The notes below the pieces were generated by a model. That model worked only from the letters and a program-made list of their open reading frames with translations. It searched no databases and was not told where the DNA came from. The position numbers were made by a program, and so were the translations under genes. From Amycolatopsis jejuensis (lineage in GTDB: Bacteria; Actinomycetota; Actinomycetes; Mycobacteriales; Pseudonocardiaceae): a DNA stretch of 64,000 bases. The DNA lies in NCBI RefSeq assembly GCF_000717335.1, contig NZ_JNYZ01000021.1, positions 1-64,000 of the forward strand, read 5' to 3'. Below, piece by piece: positions 53,446-62,701 of this stretch (the stretch's first letter is position 1; the number at the start of each line of letters is the position of its first letter).

Positions 53446-56400
53446 TCAGCGGCAGCCGCACCCGCGTAGTGCAGTGGCGAGCACGTCGAGCGCGGCCTGG
53501 CCGGTGTTCCGGTCCGAGCCGTTGGACATGAACGCGAAGGCGAGCACTCGGTTGTCGCTGTCGAGGACGTATCCGGCAAGGGTGTTGACGCCGGTGAGCG
53601 TGCCGGTCTTGGCCCGCACCCAGCCTTTGCCGCCCTGTGACTGCGGCGTGTGATAGCGGCCGGACAGCGTGCCGGTCGGGCCTCCCGCGACCGGCAGCCC
53701 GGCGAGCAGCGGACGCAGCTTCGGCGTGGCCGGGTTCTTGCCGTCCGGGCCTGCCGCCGCGGCGAGCACCTGTGCGAGCAGCCGGGCCGGGACCTTGTTC
53801 TGGTTGGACAGGCCGCTGGTGTCGAAGAGGTCGAGACCGTTGACGTCGAACCCGTGGTCGGCCAGCACCTTCTTCACCGCGGCCGACGCACCGGCGAACG
53901 ACGGGTCCCCGCCGGTGGCCACGGCGACCTGGCGGCCGAGGGCGTCGGCGAGCACGTTGTCGGAGATCTGCAGGAGCGCGTACGCAAGGTCCGGCAACGG
54001 TGCCGACTGGACCTCGCCGAGCACCTTCGCTCCGGCGGGCGCCTTGCCGACGCCGCCCGGGTTCGCGCCGAGTTTCTGGGCCACGAGCTGCGTGATCGCG
54101 GTCGCCGGGTTGGCCGAGCGCATGGTCTCGTCGGCCCTCGGGTTGCCGCGCCCGCCGTCGGCCATCACGGGCACGAGCGGGGCGCCGTACAGCGACGGCG
54201 CGTCACCCGGCTCCCAGCCCGGCGCGGTGACCGGACCGTTGTAGGCACTCACGTCGACCTGCACCTTCGACACGGTGCCGCCGGCCTTCTTGACCTGCGC
54301 GACGAGGTCGTCGACGTGCGCCGCGCCAGGGTAGATCGGCGAATCGGTGCCGGACGGGAGCGCGGTGAGCGTGGGATCGCCCCCACCGACCAGCACGACG
54401 ACGCCCGGCTCCGCACCCTGGACGATCTTGGTGGTGAACCGTTTCGTGGGTTCCATCGCCAGCAACGCGGCGGCGACGGTGAGGATCTTCGTGGTCGACG
54501 CAGGGGTCAGCGGGGTGTTCGAGGAGTGATCCCAGAGCGCGGTACCCGTGGCCGGATCGATCACACTCCCGCTGAGCTGCGACAACGCAGCGGCCCCGGC
54601 AGGCCCGGCAAGCGCCGACGCGACGCCGCTGGCGGACGGCCCCGGCCCGGACGCGTCGGGGCCGTGGAGCGCGAGCCGGGCGTCGACAGGGTCGGGCGCA
54701 CTGCCCTTCGGCGCGTTCGGCGCCCAGGGCAACCCGAGACGGTTGGACACCTGCGGCACGGCCGACGCACCCCCGGCCGCCGCGAGAAGCAGAACGGCGA
54801 CGATCGCGAGGACGAGCACCTTCCGCTTCTTCTTGCCCCCGGGAGCTCCCTGCGATGGGATCGCGCCGCCAGTTTCCTGCGGCGGGACCCCTTCGCTTTG
54901 CGGAAACCCTTGGACAGGCACCGGAATCCCGACGGTTTCCTCCGACGGAAACTGCTCCGGCCGCGGAATCCCGACCGTCGCCTCCACGGGAAACCTCCCA
55001 CCGGACGGCTCGATCCGCACCGGCCGCGCCATCCCCCCGGCAGGCGGAACAACCCCCGGAGGCGGTTCGGGCAACGCAGGCCGAGCGGGGAGGTCGATCC
55101 GCTGGGACCAGGGCTCGCTGCGCTGCCCGGGCGGGGTGGGTTTGGGGAGGCTGGGATCGGCTGGGGGTGGGGTTGTGTTGGTGGGGCTTGGGTTCGCTGG
55201 GGTTGGGTATGCGGGAGTTGGGGTGGCGCTGGGGGTTGGGTAGGCAGCCGCCGGGGCGGCTGGGGTCGGGGTGGCGGGCGTTGGGGTGGCGCCTGGGGTT
55301 GGGCTGGCGGGAGTCCGGGTGGCAGCCGCCGGGGTGGCACCTCGGGTTGGGTTGGCGGCCACCGGGTTGGTTCCCGCCGCAATGGCGGGAGTCGGGTTGG
55401 CAGGCGCGGCAGCGGCGGGAGTCGGGTTGGCGGGGGGCGGAGTGGCTGGAGTGGAGCCGGTTTGGTCGTCGGCTTGACCGGAACTCGCCGGGCCGGGCTG
55501 AGCCGGACCGGAGCCGACCGCATCCGGATGGTCTGGATGGTCTGGACCGGAGCCGGTTCGGCCGGAGGCGGCAACCTCGGGACCGGCCGGGCTCGTCTCC
55601 GCTCGGGCCGCCCCCGTCGAGGCGGACTGCGTTGCGCCGGAACCGGTTTGCCCGGATTCGGCGGCCGATGCGTCTGAGCCCGTCGAGTCTGTGGCCGCTG
55701 CGTCTGCTCGGATTCCAGCGGGCCCGGCTGAACCGGAACCCGTCGCGGTGGGGCCTGGTTCGCCTGCGCTGGTACCCGGCTGGGTTGGGGTTGTCCCGGT
55801 GGGAGCCGGGGTGGAGTCGTTGCGGAAGGCGGTCCAGCCTTCCTTCGGGGGTGGCGCGGACGAGTCGTCGCGGGTGGTTATCGGGCGGAAGGCGGCCCAG
55901 CCCTGGTTGCTGTCGGGCGGGGTGGGGGTTTCGTCGCGGAAGGCGGAGAACTTCGCGGACTCCGAGGCGGATTCCTTGGCCTGGTAGGGATTCCACGTCG
56001 GCGGCGGAGGCGGCACTGGCTCGAACAGGGACGTCTCCTGCGATTTCCCGGATACGTCACCAGAATCGGCCGGAGATTGCCGGGGCGCGGTTTTCGGCGG
56101 CGATTGCGCGCCGGACGACGGCGGCCCGGCCTGGATGGTCTGTTCCGAGCTTCCTTCGGCCGCGGCCTGAATGGTCTTCTCGGCGTTGCCCTCTACCGCA
56201 GTACCCTCCACGGGCCTCTCCGCGGAAGCAGCCGGTACACCGTCAGGTCGCGGGACGCCGGTCACGAACTTCGTCGGGCCCTCCACCGGCACCCACGGCG
56301 CAGCGGCGGCACCCCCAGCCCCACTCACCCGGTCCGCCAGATTCGACCGCGGCGGCTCAACCGGCTCAACCGACCCAACAGGCTCAGGCTCCGATGACCG

Positions 56401-56616
56401 TTCCGCCGGGGCGTTCAACCCCGGCACCCGCTCCGGTGGGACGTTCGGCCGGAACCACGACCCCGGCCCGTCGCCCGGTGTGACGTTCGGCACGGACAGC
56501 TGGGCCGTCGCCCCGGCATCGCGTTTGGGCAGGGGGAGCCGGGAGGTCGGGCGCTCGGCGGATGACGTGGTGTCTTCGTCGCCCGTCGGCCACCTCGGCT
56601 GGTCGTTGTCCGGCAC
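53446..56616 (-). CDS. dacB: D-alanyl-D-alanine carboxypeptidase/endopeptidase (PBP4, S13) with 600-residue N-terminal extension
   Basis: Trims peptidoglycan stem peptides outside the cell. The catalytic part (about residues 640-1056) has the SxxK motif STTK near 703, SDN near 882 and KTG near 1001. A transmembrane helix around 598-618 (KVLVLAIVAVLLLAAA) follows a basic KKKRK. The first 590 residues are a cytosolic low-complexity region very rich in Pro, Ala, Thr and Ser, with PTP repeats between about 390 and 490. GTG at 56616 follows AAGGAG by 6 bases. Homologues in mycobacteria have a much shorter head. The gene is divergent from ppa. Confidence 0.9.
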   Translation of the reverse strand: MPDNDQPRWPTGDEDTTSSAERPTSRLPLPKRDAGATAQLSVPNVTPGDGPGSWFRPNVPPERVPGLNAPAERSSEPEPVGSVEPVEPPRSNLADRVSGAGGAAAAPWVPVEGPTKFVTGVPRPDGVPAASAERPVEGTAVEGNAEKTIQAAAEGSSEQTIQAGPPSSGAQSPPKTAPRQSPADSGDVSGKSQETSLFEPVPPPPPTWNPYQAKESASESAKFSAFRDETPTPPDSNQGWAAFRPITTRDDSSAPPPKEGWTAFRNDSTPAPTGTTPTQPGTSAGEPGPTATGSGSAGPAGIRADAAATDSTGSDASAAESGQTGSGATQSASTGAARAETSPAGPEVAASGRTGSGPDHPDHPDAVGSGPAQPGPASSGQADDQTGSTPATPPPANPTPAAAAPANPTPAIAAGTNPVAANPTRGATPAAATRTPASPTPGATPTPATPTPAAPAAAYPTPSATPTPAYPTPANPSPTNTTPPPADPSLPKPTPPGQRSEPWSQRIDLPARPALPEPPPGVVPPAGGMARPVRIEPSGGRFPVEATVGIPRPEQFPSEETVGIPVPVQGFPQSEGVPPQETGGAIPSQGAPGGKKKRKVLVLAIVAVLLLAAAGGASAVPQVSNRLGLPWAPNAPKGSAPDPVDARLALHGPDASGPGPSASGVASALAGPAGAAALSQLSGSVIDPATGTALWDHSSNTPLTPASTTKILTVAAALLAMEPTKRFTTKIVQGAEPGVVVLVGGGDPTLTALPSGTDSPIYPGAAHVDDLVAQVKKAGGTVSKVQVDVSAYNGPVTAPGWEPGDAPSLYGAPLVPVMADGGRGNPRADETMRSANPATAITQLVAQKLGANPGGVGKAPAGAKVLGEVQSAPLPDLAYALLQISDNVLADALGRQVAVATGGDPSFAGASAAVKKVLADHGFDVNGLDLFDTSGLSNQNKVPARLLAQVLAAAAGPDGKNPATPKLRPLLAGLPVAGGPTGTLSGRYHTPQSQGGKGWVRAKTGTLTGVNTLAGYVLDSDNRVLAFAFMSNGSDRNTGQAALDVLATALRGCGCR

Positions 56617-56787
56617 CCACCACTCCTTCTCACCTGCCCGCGAAGGGGCCAAGGTCACATGCCGCCTGGCCGACATCGGCGGGACCGGCCGGCGGGACGT
56701 AGTCCACACTAGTGACGTCAACGAGGTGATTACGGTTGCCGCCCACTCGTGTGGGTCACCGAGATTCGAGAAGCAGCGAGGACGGCC

Positions 56788-57306
56788 GTGGAATTCGACG
56801 TCACGATCGAAATCCCCAAGGGGGAGCGCAACAAGTACGAGGTCGACCACAAGACCGGTCGGATCAAGCTCGACCGGACCCTGTTCACCGCGACCCAGTA
56901 CCCGGCCGACTACGGCTTCATCGACGACACGCTCGGCCAGGACGGCGACCCGCTCGACGTGCTCGTCCTCGTCCAGGAGCCGACGTTCCCGGGCTGTCTC
57001 ATCCGCTGCCGCGCGATCGGCATGTTCCGGATGACCGACGAGAAGGGCCCGGACGACAAGGTTCTCGCCCTCCCGACCAACGACCCGCGCCAGGAGCACC
57101 TGCGGGACATCCACCACCTGAACGAGTTCCACAAGCTCGAGATCCAGCACTTCTTCGAGGTCTACAAGGACCTCGAGCCGGGCAAGAGCGTCGAGGGTTC
57201 CAGCTGGGTGGGCCGCACCGAGGCCGAGGCCGAGATCACCCGCTCATTCGAGCGCGAGAAGGACCGCCTCGCCAAGGAAGAGATCGACGGCGAAGCCCAC
57301 CACTAA
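56788..57306 (+). CDS. ppa: Inorganic pyrophosphatase
   Basis: Family I soluble enzyme splitting PPi, pulling polymerisation reactions forward. The 172-aa protein begins [20 protein letters not shown] and has the metal-binding signature [16 protein letters not shown] and the Lys/Tyr residues YPADYGF. GTG at 56788 is the start by comparison with other actinobacterial Ppa proteins. A bidirectional terminator follows the stop codon. Confidence 0.97.
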   Translation: MEFDVTIEIPKGERNKYEVDHKTGRIKLDRTLFTATQYPADYGFIDDTLGQDGDPLDVLVLVQEPTFPGCLIRCRAIGMFRMTDEKGPDDKVLALPTNDPRQEHLRDIHHLNEFHKLEIQHFFEVYKDLEPGKSVEGSSWVGRTEAEAEITRSFEREKDRLAKEEIDGEAHH

Positions 57307-57315
57307 GGGCATGCA

Positions 57316-57354
57316 AAAAGGGGCCGCCCACCGCGAAGGTGGACGGCCCCTTTT
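57316..57354. terminator. Bidirectional rho-independent terminator
   Basis: Stem 57316-57332 pairs with 57338-57354 (17 positions, one mismatch), with A-tract on the left and T-tract on the right, so it can stop ppa on the plus strand and the MFS gene on the minus strand. Confidence 0.92.
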
Positions 57355-57362
57355 CGCTGTAC

Positions 57363-59006
57363 TCAGCCGGCGAGGGCGAGGTCAGCTTCCTGCTCGGCGC
57401 GCTGCTCCATCGCCGACTTGTCCGACAGCGGCTTCTCCCGCAGCAGCCAGACCAGTGCGAACCCGATGGTCAGCACCACGCCGCCGATCACGAACACCGT
57501 GCTCATCGAGCTCGAGAACCCTTCGAGGATCGGCCGGGCGAGCACCGGGTCGAGCGAGCTCAGGAACGACGTGTCGTTCACGTCCAGCCCGCCCGACATC
57601 CGCTGCGCGAACTCCGGGTGCTGCGCCAGCGCCGCGACGTAGGCAGGCGAGGCCATTGCCGAGCGCACCGCCGCCGCGATCCGGTCGCCGACCGTGCTGA
57701 ACAGGATCGACAGGAACACCGCGGTCCCCGCCGTGCCGCCGATCTGCCGGAAGAACGTCACCGACGAGGTCGCGACCCCGATGTCGGTGGGCGACACGTC
57801 GTTGGTGGCGGCCAGGGTCAGCGTCTGCATGGTCGACCCGAGACCCAGCCCGAGCACGAACGCGATGGCCATCACCACGCCGAGCGAGGTGTCGACGCCG
57901 ATCGCCGAGAACCCGAACACCGCGGCAGCCATGAGCCCGAGCCCGGCGACCGCGAAGGCCTTGTACCGGCCGGTCCGCGCGATGATCCGGCCGCTGCCGA
58001 GGCTCGCGATCATGATCCCGAGGGTGAGCGGCAGCATCTGCAGCCCGGCCTGCGTCGGCGTCGCGCCCTTGACGATCTGCAGGTACAGCGGCAGCGACAT
58101 CATCGCGCCGAACATCCCGATCCCCTGGATCACGGTGACCATCGTCGACACGCGGAACACCGAGCTGCGGAACAGCCGCAGCGGCAGCAGTGCCGCGTCG
58201 CCCATCCGGCGTTCCTGCAGGATGAACAGGACCACGCCGACGGCGCCGACCAGGTACATCGCGAGCGACGCGGGCGAGCCCCAGCCCCATTCCCGGCCCT
58301 GCTCGGCGACGAGCAGCAGCGGCACGAGACCCAGCGTCAGCGCACCGGCGCCGAGGAAGTCGACCTTCTGGTTCACCTTGGTGTGCGGGAGGTTCAGCAC
58401 CTTGCTCACCACGACCAGCGCGGCGAGCGCGATCGGGACGTTCACCATGAACACCCAGCGCCAGCCGGTGAGCCCGGCGAACGAGTCGAGACCGGCGAAG
58501 AACCCGCCGACGACCGGCCCGGCCACGCTCGAAACCCCGAACACGGCCATGAAGTAACCCTGGTACTTGCTGCGTTCCCGCGGCGACGTGATGTCGGTGA
58601 TGATCGCCAGCGCGAGCGACATCAGACCGCCTGCGCCAAGGCCCTGGAACGCGCGGAACGCGGCCAGTTCGTACATCGAACTCGCCATCCCGCTGGCCAG
58701 TGAACCGGCGAGGAACAGCGAGATCGCCGTCAGGTACATCGGTTTGCGGCCGAACAAATCGGACAGTTTGCCGTACAGCGGCGTCGACAGCGTCGCGGTG
58801 ATCAGGTAGGCGGTGGTGGCCCAGGCCTGCAGGCTCTGCCCGTGCAGCTCGTCGGCGATGGTCTTCATCGCCGACGACACGATGGTCTGGTCGAGGGCCG
58901 CCAGGAACATGCCGAGCATCAGTCCGGACAGAACGGTGAGGATCTGCCGGTGTGAAAGCCGTCCGTTCGTGGTGGCGCCCCCTTCCGCAGTGGTGGTGTC
59001 GCTCAT
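57363..59006 (-). CDS. MFS transporter, DHA2 (14-TM EmrB/QacA) family
   Basis: 547-aa proton-driven exporter for drugs or amphipathic compounds. It has 14 predicted helices, the DHA2 entry motif LDQTIVSSAM (acidic residue in the first helix) and the loop motif GKLSDLFGRKP after the second. RERSKYQGY and a Pro/Gly-rich motif C GPVVGGFF are also present. The C-terminus is acidic. The start ATG is at 59006 with a GGGAGA ribosome-binding site. Upstream lie repeated operator-like sequences but no regulator gene next to it; a TetR gene is 3.7 kb away at 62702. Confidence 0.9.
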   Translation of the reverse strand: MSDTTTAEGGATTNGRLSHRQILTVLSGLMLGMFLAALDQTIVSSAMKTIADELHGQSLQAWATTAYLITATLSTPLYGKLSDLFGRKPMYLTAISLFLAGSLASGMASSMYELAAFRAFQGLGAGGLMSLALAIITDITSPRERSKYQGYFMAVFGVSSVAGPVVGGFFAGLDSFAGLTGWRWVFMVNVPIALAALVVVSKVLNLPHTKVNQKVDFLGAGALTLGLVPLLLVAEQGREWGWGSPASLAMYLVGAVGVVLFILQERRMGDAALLPLRLFRSSVFRVSTMVTVIQGIGMFGAMMSLPLYLQIVKGATPTQAGLQMLPLTLGIMIASLGSGRIIARTGRYKAFAVAGLGLMAAAVFGFSAIGVDTSLGVVMAIAFVLGLGLGSTMQTLTLAATNDVSPTDIGVATSSVTFFRQIGGTAGTAVFLSILFSTVGDRIAAAVRSAMASPAYVAALAQHPEFAQRMSGGLDVNDTSFLSSLDPVLARPILEGFSSSMSTVFVIGGVVLTIGFALVWLLREKPLSDKSAMEQRAEQEADLALAG

Positions 59007-59029
59007 GGTGTCTCCCTCAGTGCCTCAGT

Positions 59030-59096
59030 TACTTGCTTGCAGGTATCAACTACTTGCCTTGCACAACTGTTCCCGAAAAGCTTGCATTCATCAAGC
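59030..59096 (-). promoter_or_regulatory. Repeated operator-like sites upstream of the MFS gene
   Basis: Direct repeats TACTTGCTTGCA (59030-59041) and TACTTGCCTTGCA (59051-59063) start 21 bases apart, about two helical turns. A third CTTGCA copy forms an inverted repeat GCTTG-N7-CAAGC (59080-59096). The spacing is typical of repressor sites that control export pumps in response to substrate. The stretch is AT-rich relative to its surroundings. Confidence 0.6.
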
Positions 59097-59211
59097 AAAT
59101 AGTCTGTGACCCTCGTCGCAGGCCAGGCGATGTCGAGAATCCGAAACCGGCTCCGTCCCTGGCTCGAATGCGGCGACAATGGGTCGCCACCAGCAACGAG
59201 GGAGCATCACG

Positions 59212-59619
59212 ATGGCCAAGTACCTGCTGCTCAAGCACTACCGCGGCGCGCCGGCTTCGGTGAACGACGTCCCGATGGACCAGTGGACCCCCGACGAGGT
59301 CACGGCCCACCTGCAGTACATGCGGGACTTCGCGACCCGGCTCGAGGAGACCGGCGAGTACGTCAGCGGGCAGGCGTTGTCACCCGAGGGGACGTTCGTC
59401 CGTTACGACGGCGAGGGCCGCCCGCCGGTCACCGACGGTCCGTTCGCGGAGACCAAGGACCTCATCGCGGGCTGGATGATCATCGACGTCGACACCTACG
59501 AGCGCGCGATCGAGCTGGCCGGCGAGCTGTCCGCCGCCCCCGGCGCGGGTGGGAAGCCGATCCACGAATGGCTCGAACTGCGTCCCTTCTACGGGGTGAC
59601 GCCAACGGTGACCGAGTGA
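59212..59619 (+). CDS. YCII/DGPF-domain protein
   Basis: 135-aa cytosolic protein with the motif DGPFAETKDLIAGWMIID that defines the DGPF family of dimeric alpha-beta barrels. It is the constant genomic partner of ECF42 sigma factors. The sigma gene begins inside its stop codon (GTGA), so the pair is one unit. ATG at 59212 (MAKYLLLKHYRG) is chosen for similarity and ribosome-binding GGGAG. Its role is unknown; it may modify signalling or protect from small reactive compounds. Confidence 0.88.
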   Translation: MAKYLLLKHYRGAPASVNDVPMDQWTPDEVTAHLQYMRDFATRLEETGEYVSGQALSPEGTFVRYDGEGRPPVTDGPFAETKDLIAGWMIIDVDTYERAIELAGELSAAPGAGGKPIHEWLELRPFYGVTPTVTE

Positions 59620-60794
59620 ACGAGGAACTGCTGCGGGAGCTCGTCCCCGCGGTGATCGGCATCCTCGTCCGGCGCGGCGCGGACTTCGCGTCGGCCGAGG
59701 ATGCCGTCCAGGAAGCGCTGATCCGCGCGCTCGACGCGTGGCGGGACGATCCGCCGCGCGACCCGAAGGCGTGGCTCATCGCGGCCGCGTGGCGCCGGTT
59801 CCTCGACGCCACGCGGTCCGAATCCTCCCGCCGCGGCCGGGAGCTGGCGGTGGAAATCGAGCCGCCGCCCGGTCCGGCGACCTCGGCGGACGACTCGCTC
59901 CAGCTGTATTTCCTCTGCGCACACCCATCGTTGACACCGTCGTCGGCCGTCGCGCTCACCCTGCGCGCGGTCGGCGGGCTGACCACGAAGCAGATCGCGC
60001 AGGCGTACCTGGTCCCGGAAGCCACGATGGCGCAACGCATCAGCCGCGCGAAGCGCACAGTGTCCGACGTGCGCTTCGACGCCCCCGGCCACGTCGCGAC
60101 GGTGTTACGCGTGCTGTACCTGGTGTTCAACGAGGGCTACTCCGGAGACGTCGACCTCGCCGCCGAAGCCATCCGGTTGACCCGGCAGCTCGCGGCCGGC
60201 TTCGACCATCCGGAGGTCGCCGGGCTCCTCGCGCTGATGCTGCTGCACCACGCCCGCCGCTCCGCGCGGACCAAGCCGGACGGCAGCCTGGTACCGCTCG
60301 CCGACCAGGATCGGAGCGCATGGGATACCCGGCTGATCGCCGAGGGCGTCGACATCCTGCAGGCGGCATTGGTCCGCGACCAGCTCGGCGAGTACCAGGC
60401 CCAAGCCGCCATCGCCGCCCTGCACGCGGACGCCCAGACCGCCGGGGAAACCGACTGGGTGCAGATCGTCGAGTGGTACGACGAACTCGCCGAACTCACC
60501 GACAGCCCGGTCGTCCGGCTCAACCGCGCGGTTGCGGTCGGCGAGGCGGACGGACCGCGCGCCGGGCTCAAGGCCCTTGCCGCAGTGGACGAATCCCTGC
60601 CACGGCACCGCGCGGTCGCCGCCTACCTGCACGAACGCGACGGCGACCTGACCGCCGCGGCCCGGCTGTATGCCGAAGCCGCGGCGGCTGCGTCGAACGT
60701 CGCCGAGCGCGACCACCTGACCAGGCAGGCCGCGCGGCTCAACCACCTCAGGCGCGGTAACCCGGAATCGGGAACGGCTGCAGGAACTCCGTGA
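59616..60794 (+). CDS. ECF sigma factor, ECF42-like, with C-terminal extension
   Basis: 392-aa RNA polymerase sigma factor. Region 2 covers about 5-70 ([22 protein letters not shown]), region 4 about 105-165 ([33 protein letters not shown]). A roughly 220-residue helical extension (TPR-like, DUF6596) reads ALLHHARR and ALIDE-type repeats. No anti-sigma factor is beside it; the extension is thought to control it. GTG at 59616 couples it to the DGPF gene. Its 3' end overlaps the convergent glyA by 47 bases. Confidence 0.9.
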   Translation: MNEELLRELVPAVIGILVRRGADFASAEDAVQEALIRALDAWRDDPPRDPKAWLIAAAWRRFLDATRSESSRRGRELAVEIEPPPGPATSADDSLQLYFLCAHPSLTPSSAVALTLRAVGGLTTKQIAQAYLVPEATMAQRISRAKRTVSDVRFDAPGHVATVLRVLYLVFNEGYSGDVDLAAEAIRLTRQLAAGFDHPEVAGLLALMLLHHARRSARTKPDGSLVPLADQDRSAWDTRLIAEGVDILQAALVRDQLGEYQAQAAIAALHADAQTAGETDWVQIVEWYDELAELTDSPVVRLNRAVAVGEADGPRAGLKALAAVDESLPRHRAVAAYLHERDGDLTAAARLYAEAAAAASNVAERDHLTRQAARLNHLRRGNPESGTAAGTP

Positions 60795-62016
60795 TTTCCG
60801 CGGCGATCCCGGCCAGCGCGTCCTCCTGCTGGGCGGCCGCGGCGGTGATCGTGCGGTCGATCCAGCCGGCGACCTGTACCTGGTGCTCCGGCTTGAGCCC
60901 GCGCGTGGTGATCGCCGAGGTGCCCAGCCGGATGCCCGACGGGTCGAACGGCTTGCGCGGGTCGAACGGCACGGTGTTGTAGTTCAGCTCGATCCCGGCG
61001 CGGTCCAGCGCCTGCGCGGCGGGCTTGCCGGGTACGGCCTTGTTGGTGAGATCGATCAGCAGCAGGTGGTTGTCGGTGCCGCCGGACACGAGGTCGTAAC
61101 CCCGCTCGATGAGCGCCTCGGCCAGCGCTTTCGCGTTCGCGACGATCATGTGCGCGTACTCGGAGAACGACGGCTGCAGCGCCTCCCCTAGCGCGACCGC
61201 GATCCCCGCCGTCGTGTGGTTGTGCGGACCGCCCTGCAGACCAGGGAACACCGCCTTGTCGACGGCCTTGGCGTGCTCGGCGTCGGACAGGATCATCGCG
61301 CCGCGCGGGCCGCGCAGGGTTTTGTGCGTGGTCGTGGTGATCACCTGCGCGTGGCCGACCGGCGACGGATGCGCGCCGCCCGCGATCAGCCCGGCGATGT
61401 GCGCGATGTCGGCGACCAGCACGGCGTCGACCTCGCGGGCGATCTCCGCGAACGCCGGGAAGTCGATGGTGCGCGGAATCGCCGTGCCACCGGCAAAGAT
61501 CAGCTTCGGCCGGTGCTGGCGGGCGAGGTCGCGGACCTGGTCGAGGTCGACGCGGCCGGTCTCCTTGCGCACGCCGTAGCGGACCGGGGTGAACCACTTG
61601 CCGGTGGCGGACACGCTCCAGCCGTGCGTGAGATGCCCGCCGTCGGGCAGCGCCATGCCGAGCACGGTGTCGCCCGGCTGCGCGAACGCCAGGTACGCCG
61701 CGAGGTTGGCGGGCGAGCCGGAGTACGGCTGGACGTTCGCGTGGTCCGCGCCGAACACCGCCTTCGCGCGTTCGATGGCCAGCAGCTCGACCTGGTCGAT
61801 GTATTGCTGGCCCTCGTAGTCACGCTTGCCGGCGTAACCCTCGGAGTATTTGTTGGTGAGTACCGTGCCGGTCGCTTCGAGCACGGCTTGCGAAACGTAG
61901 TTCTCGGACGCGATCAGGCGGATCTTGTCGTGCTGGCGCTTGGCCTCGTCCTCGACGAGACCGGCGATCTGCGGATCCGCCGCGGAGAGTGCGGACAGGG
62001 CGGGCTGGTGGGTCAT
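60748..62016 (-). CDS. glyA: Serine hydroxymethyltransferase
   Basis: PLP enzyme exchanging serine and tetrahydrofolate for glycine and methylene-tetrahydrofolate. The 422-aa protein has the PLP lysine in [12 protein letters not shown] near 230 and the substrate residues of [36 protein letters not shown] follows, with [15 protein letters not shown] [12 protein letters not shown] at 62016. It is controlled by a ZTP riboswitch in its leader, tying it to one-carbon folate supply. It lies downstream of the gamma-carbonic anhydrase gene. Confidence 0.97.
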   Translation of the reverse strand: MTHQPALSALSAADPQIAGLVEDEAKRQHDKIRLIASENYVSQAVLEATGTVLTNKYSEGYAGKRDYEGQQYIDQVELLAIERAKAVFGADHANVQPYSGSPANLAAYLAFAQPGDTVLGMALPDGGHLTHGWSVSATGKWFTPVRYGVRKETGRVDLDQVRDLARQHRPKLIFAGGTAIPRTIDFPAFAEIAREVDAVLVADIAHIAGLIAGGAHPSPVGHAQVITTTTHKTLRGPRGAMILSDAEHAKAVDKAVFPGLQGGPHNHTTAGIAVALGEALQPSFSEYAHMIVANAKALAEALIERGYDLVSGGTDNHLLLIDLTNKAVPGKPAAQALDRAGIELNYNTVPFDPRKPFDPSGIRLGTSAITTRGLKPEHQVQVAGWIDRTITAAAAQQEDALAGIAAEITEFLQPFPIPGYRA

Positions 62017-62041
62017 GGCGTACTCCGGCTCCTGCAGTGGC

Positions 62042-62124
62042 CCTCACCCAGGCGCGCGGTGCCGGCCTCGTCGTCGCTCCCTGGTGGTGCTCCACCTGTA
62101 GATCAGCGCCAGTCGCGGCTACGG
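62042..62124 (-). promoter_or_regulatory. ZTP (pfl) riboswitch upstream of glyA
   Basis: On the minus strand the leader contains the conserved elements in order: GCGACTGGCG (62107-62116), ACCACCAGGGAGC (62076-62088) and GCGCCTGGGT (62046-62055), which match the pfl/ZTP consensus as I know it. The last element ends 30 bases before the glyA start at 62016. The riboswitch senses ZTP/ZMP, which accumulates when 10-formyl-THF is short, and raises glyA expression. A TAAACT -10 is present at about 62130-62135. Confidence 0.9.
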
Positions 62125-62163
62125 AGCGAAGTTTAGTGCACGCCCCGAGCCGCGGGACGCCGG

Positions 62164-62682
62164 TCAGACCGGCTCGCTGCCTGCCCGGTGCCGGCGCGCG
62201 AGGTCCTGGTAGATCGCCGCGTTGTGGTCCACCCACATCCGCGCGGAATCGGTGAGCGGTACGAACTTCTTCGCCGGGCTGCCCATGGCGATGGTCTCCG
62301 GCGGGACCTCGGTGCCGGGCGTGACGGTCGAACCGGCGGCCACCAGCGCGCGGGCGCCGATCACCGCGCGGTCCAGCACCGTCGACCCGTTGCCGATCAG
62401 CGCCTGCTCGCCGACCGTGCAGTCGTGCACGAGGCATTGGTGGCCCACGGTCACGTTGCGGCCCACCTCGCACAGCTCGGCGTTGGAGTGGATCACCGAG
62501 TTGTCCTGGATGTTCGCGCCCTCGCGGATGATGATCGGGCCGAAGTCGCCGCGGATCACCGCGCCGTACCAGATCGAGGCGTCCTTTTCGACGGTCACGT
62601 TGCCGATCAGGGTGGCGGTGGGGGCGATCCAGGCGTCCGGGTGGACCTGCGGGCTGACGCCCTCGAAGGAGAACAGTGGCAT
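62164..62682 (-). CDS. Gamma-carbonic anhydrase family protein
   Basis: 172-aa left-handed beta-helix protein with hexapeptide repeats (IGNVTVEKDASIWYGAVIRGD, and later VGRNVTVGHQ) and a His pair in VGHQCLVHD that can bind metal, with an earlier His in SVIHSN. It may be a zinc/iron carbonic anhydrase or an acyltransferase relative (YrdA/CaiE type). It ends 147 bases before glyA on the same strand, the gap being the riboswitch leader. Confidence 0.87.
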   Translation of the reverse strand: MPLFSFEGVSPQVHPDAWIAPTATLIGNVTVEKDASIWYGAVIRGDFGPIIIREGANIQDNSVIHSNAELCEVGRNVTVGHQCLVHDCTVGEQALIGNGSTVLDRAVIGARALVAAGSTVTPGTEVPPETIAMGSPAKKFVPLTDSARMWVDHNAAIYQDLARRHRAGSEPV

Positions 62683-62701
62683 GTCCGGAGCCTAAGCGGC
62701 G

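Noticed and set aside
56617..57150. Upstream extension of dacB
   Set aside because: The frame remains open through the antisense of ppa, but the AAGGAG-linked GTG at 56616 is the better start.
57363..62700. TetR-MFS operon as an antibiotic resistance unit
   Set aside because: The TetR gene is separated from the pump by the sigma, glyA and carbonic anhydrase genes, so a direct link is not supported by position.
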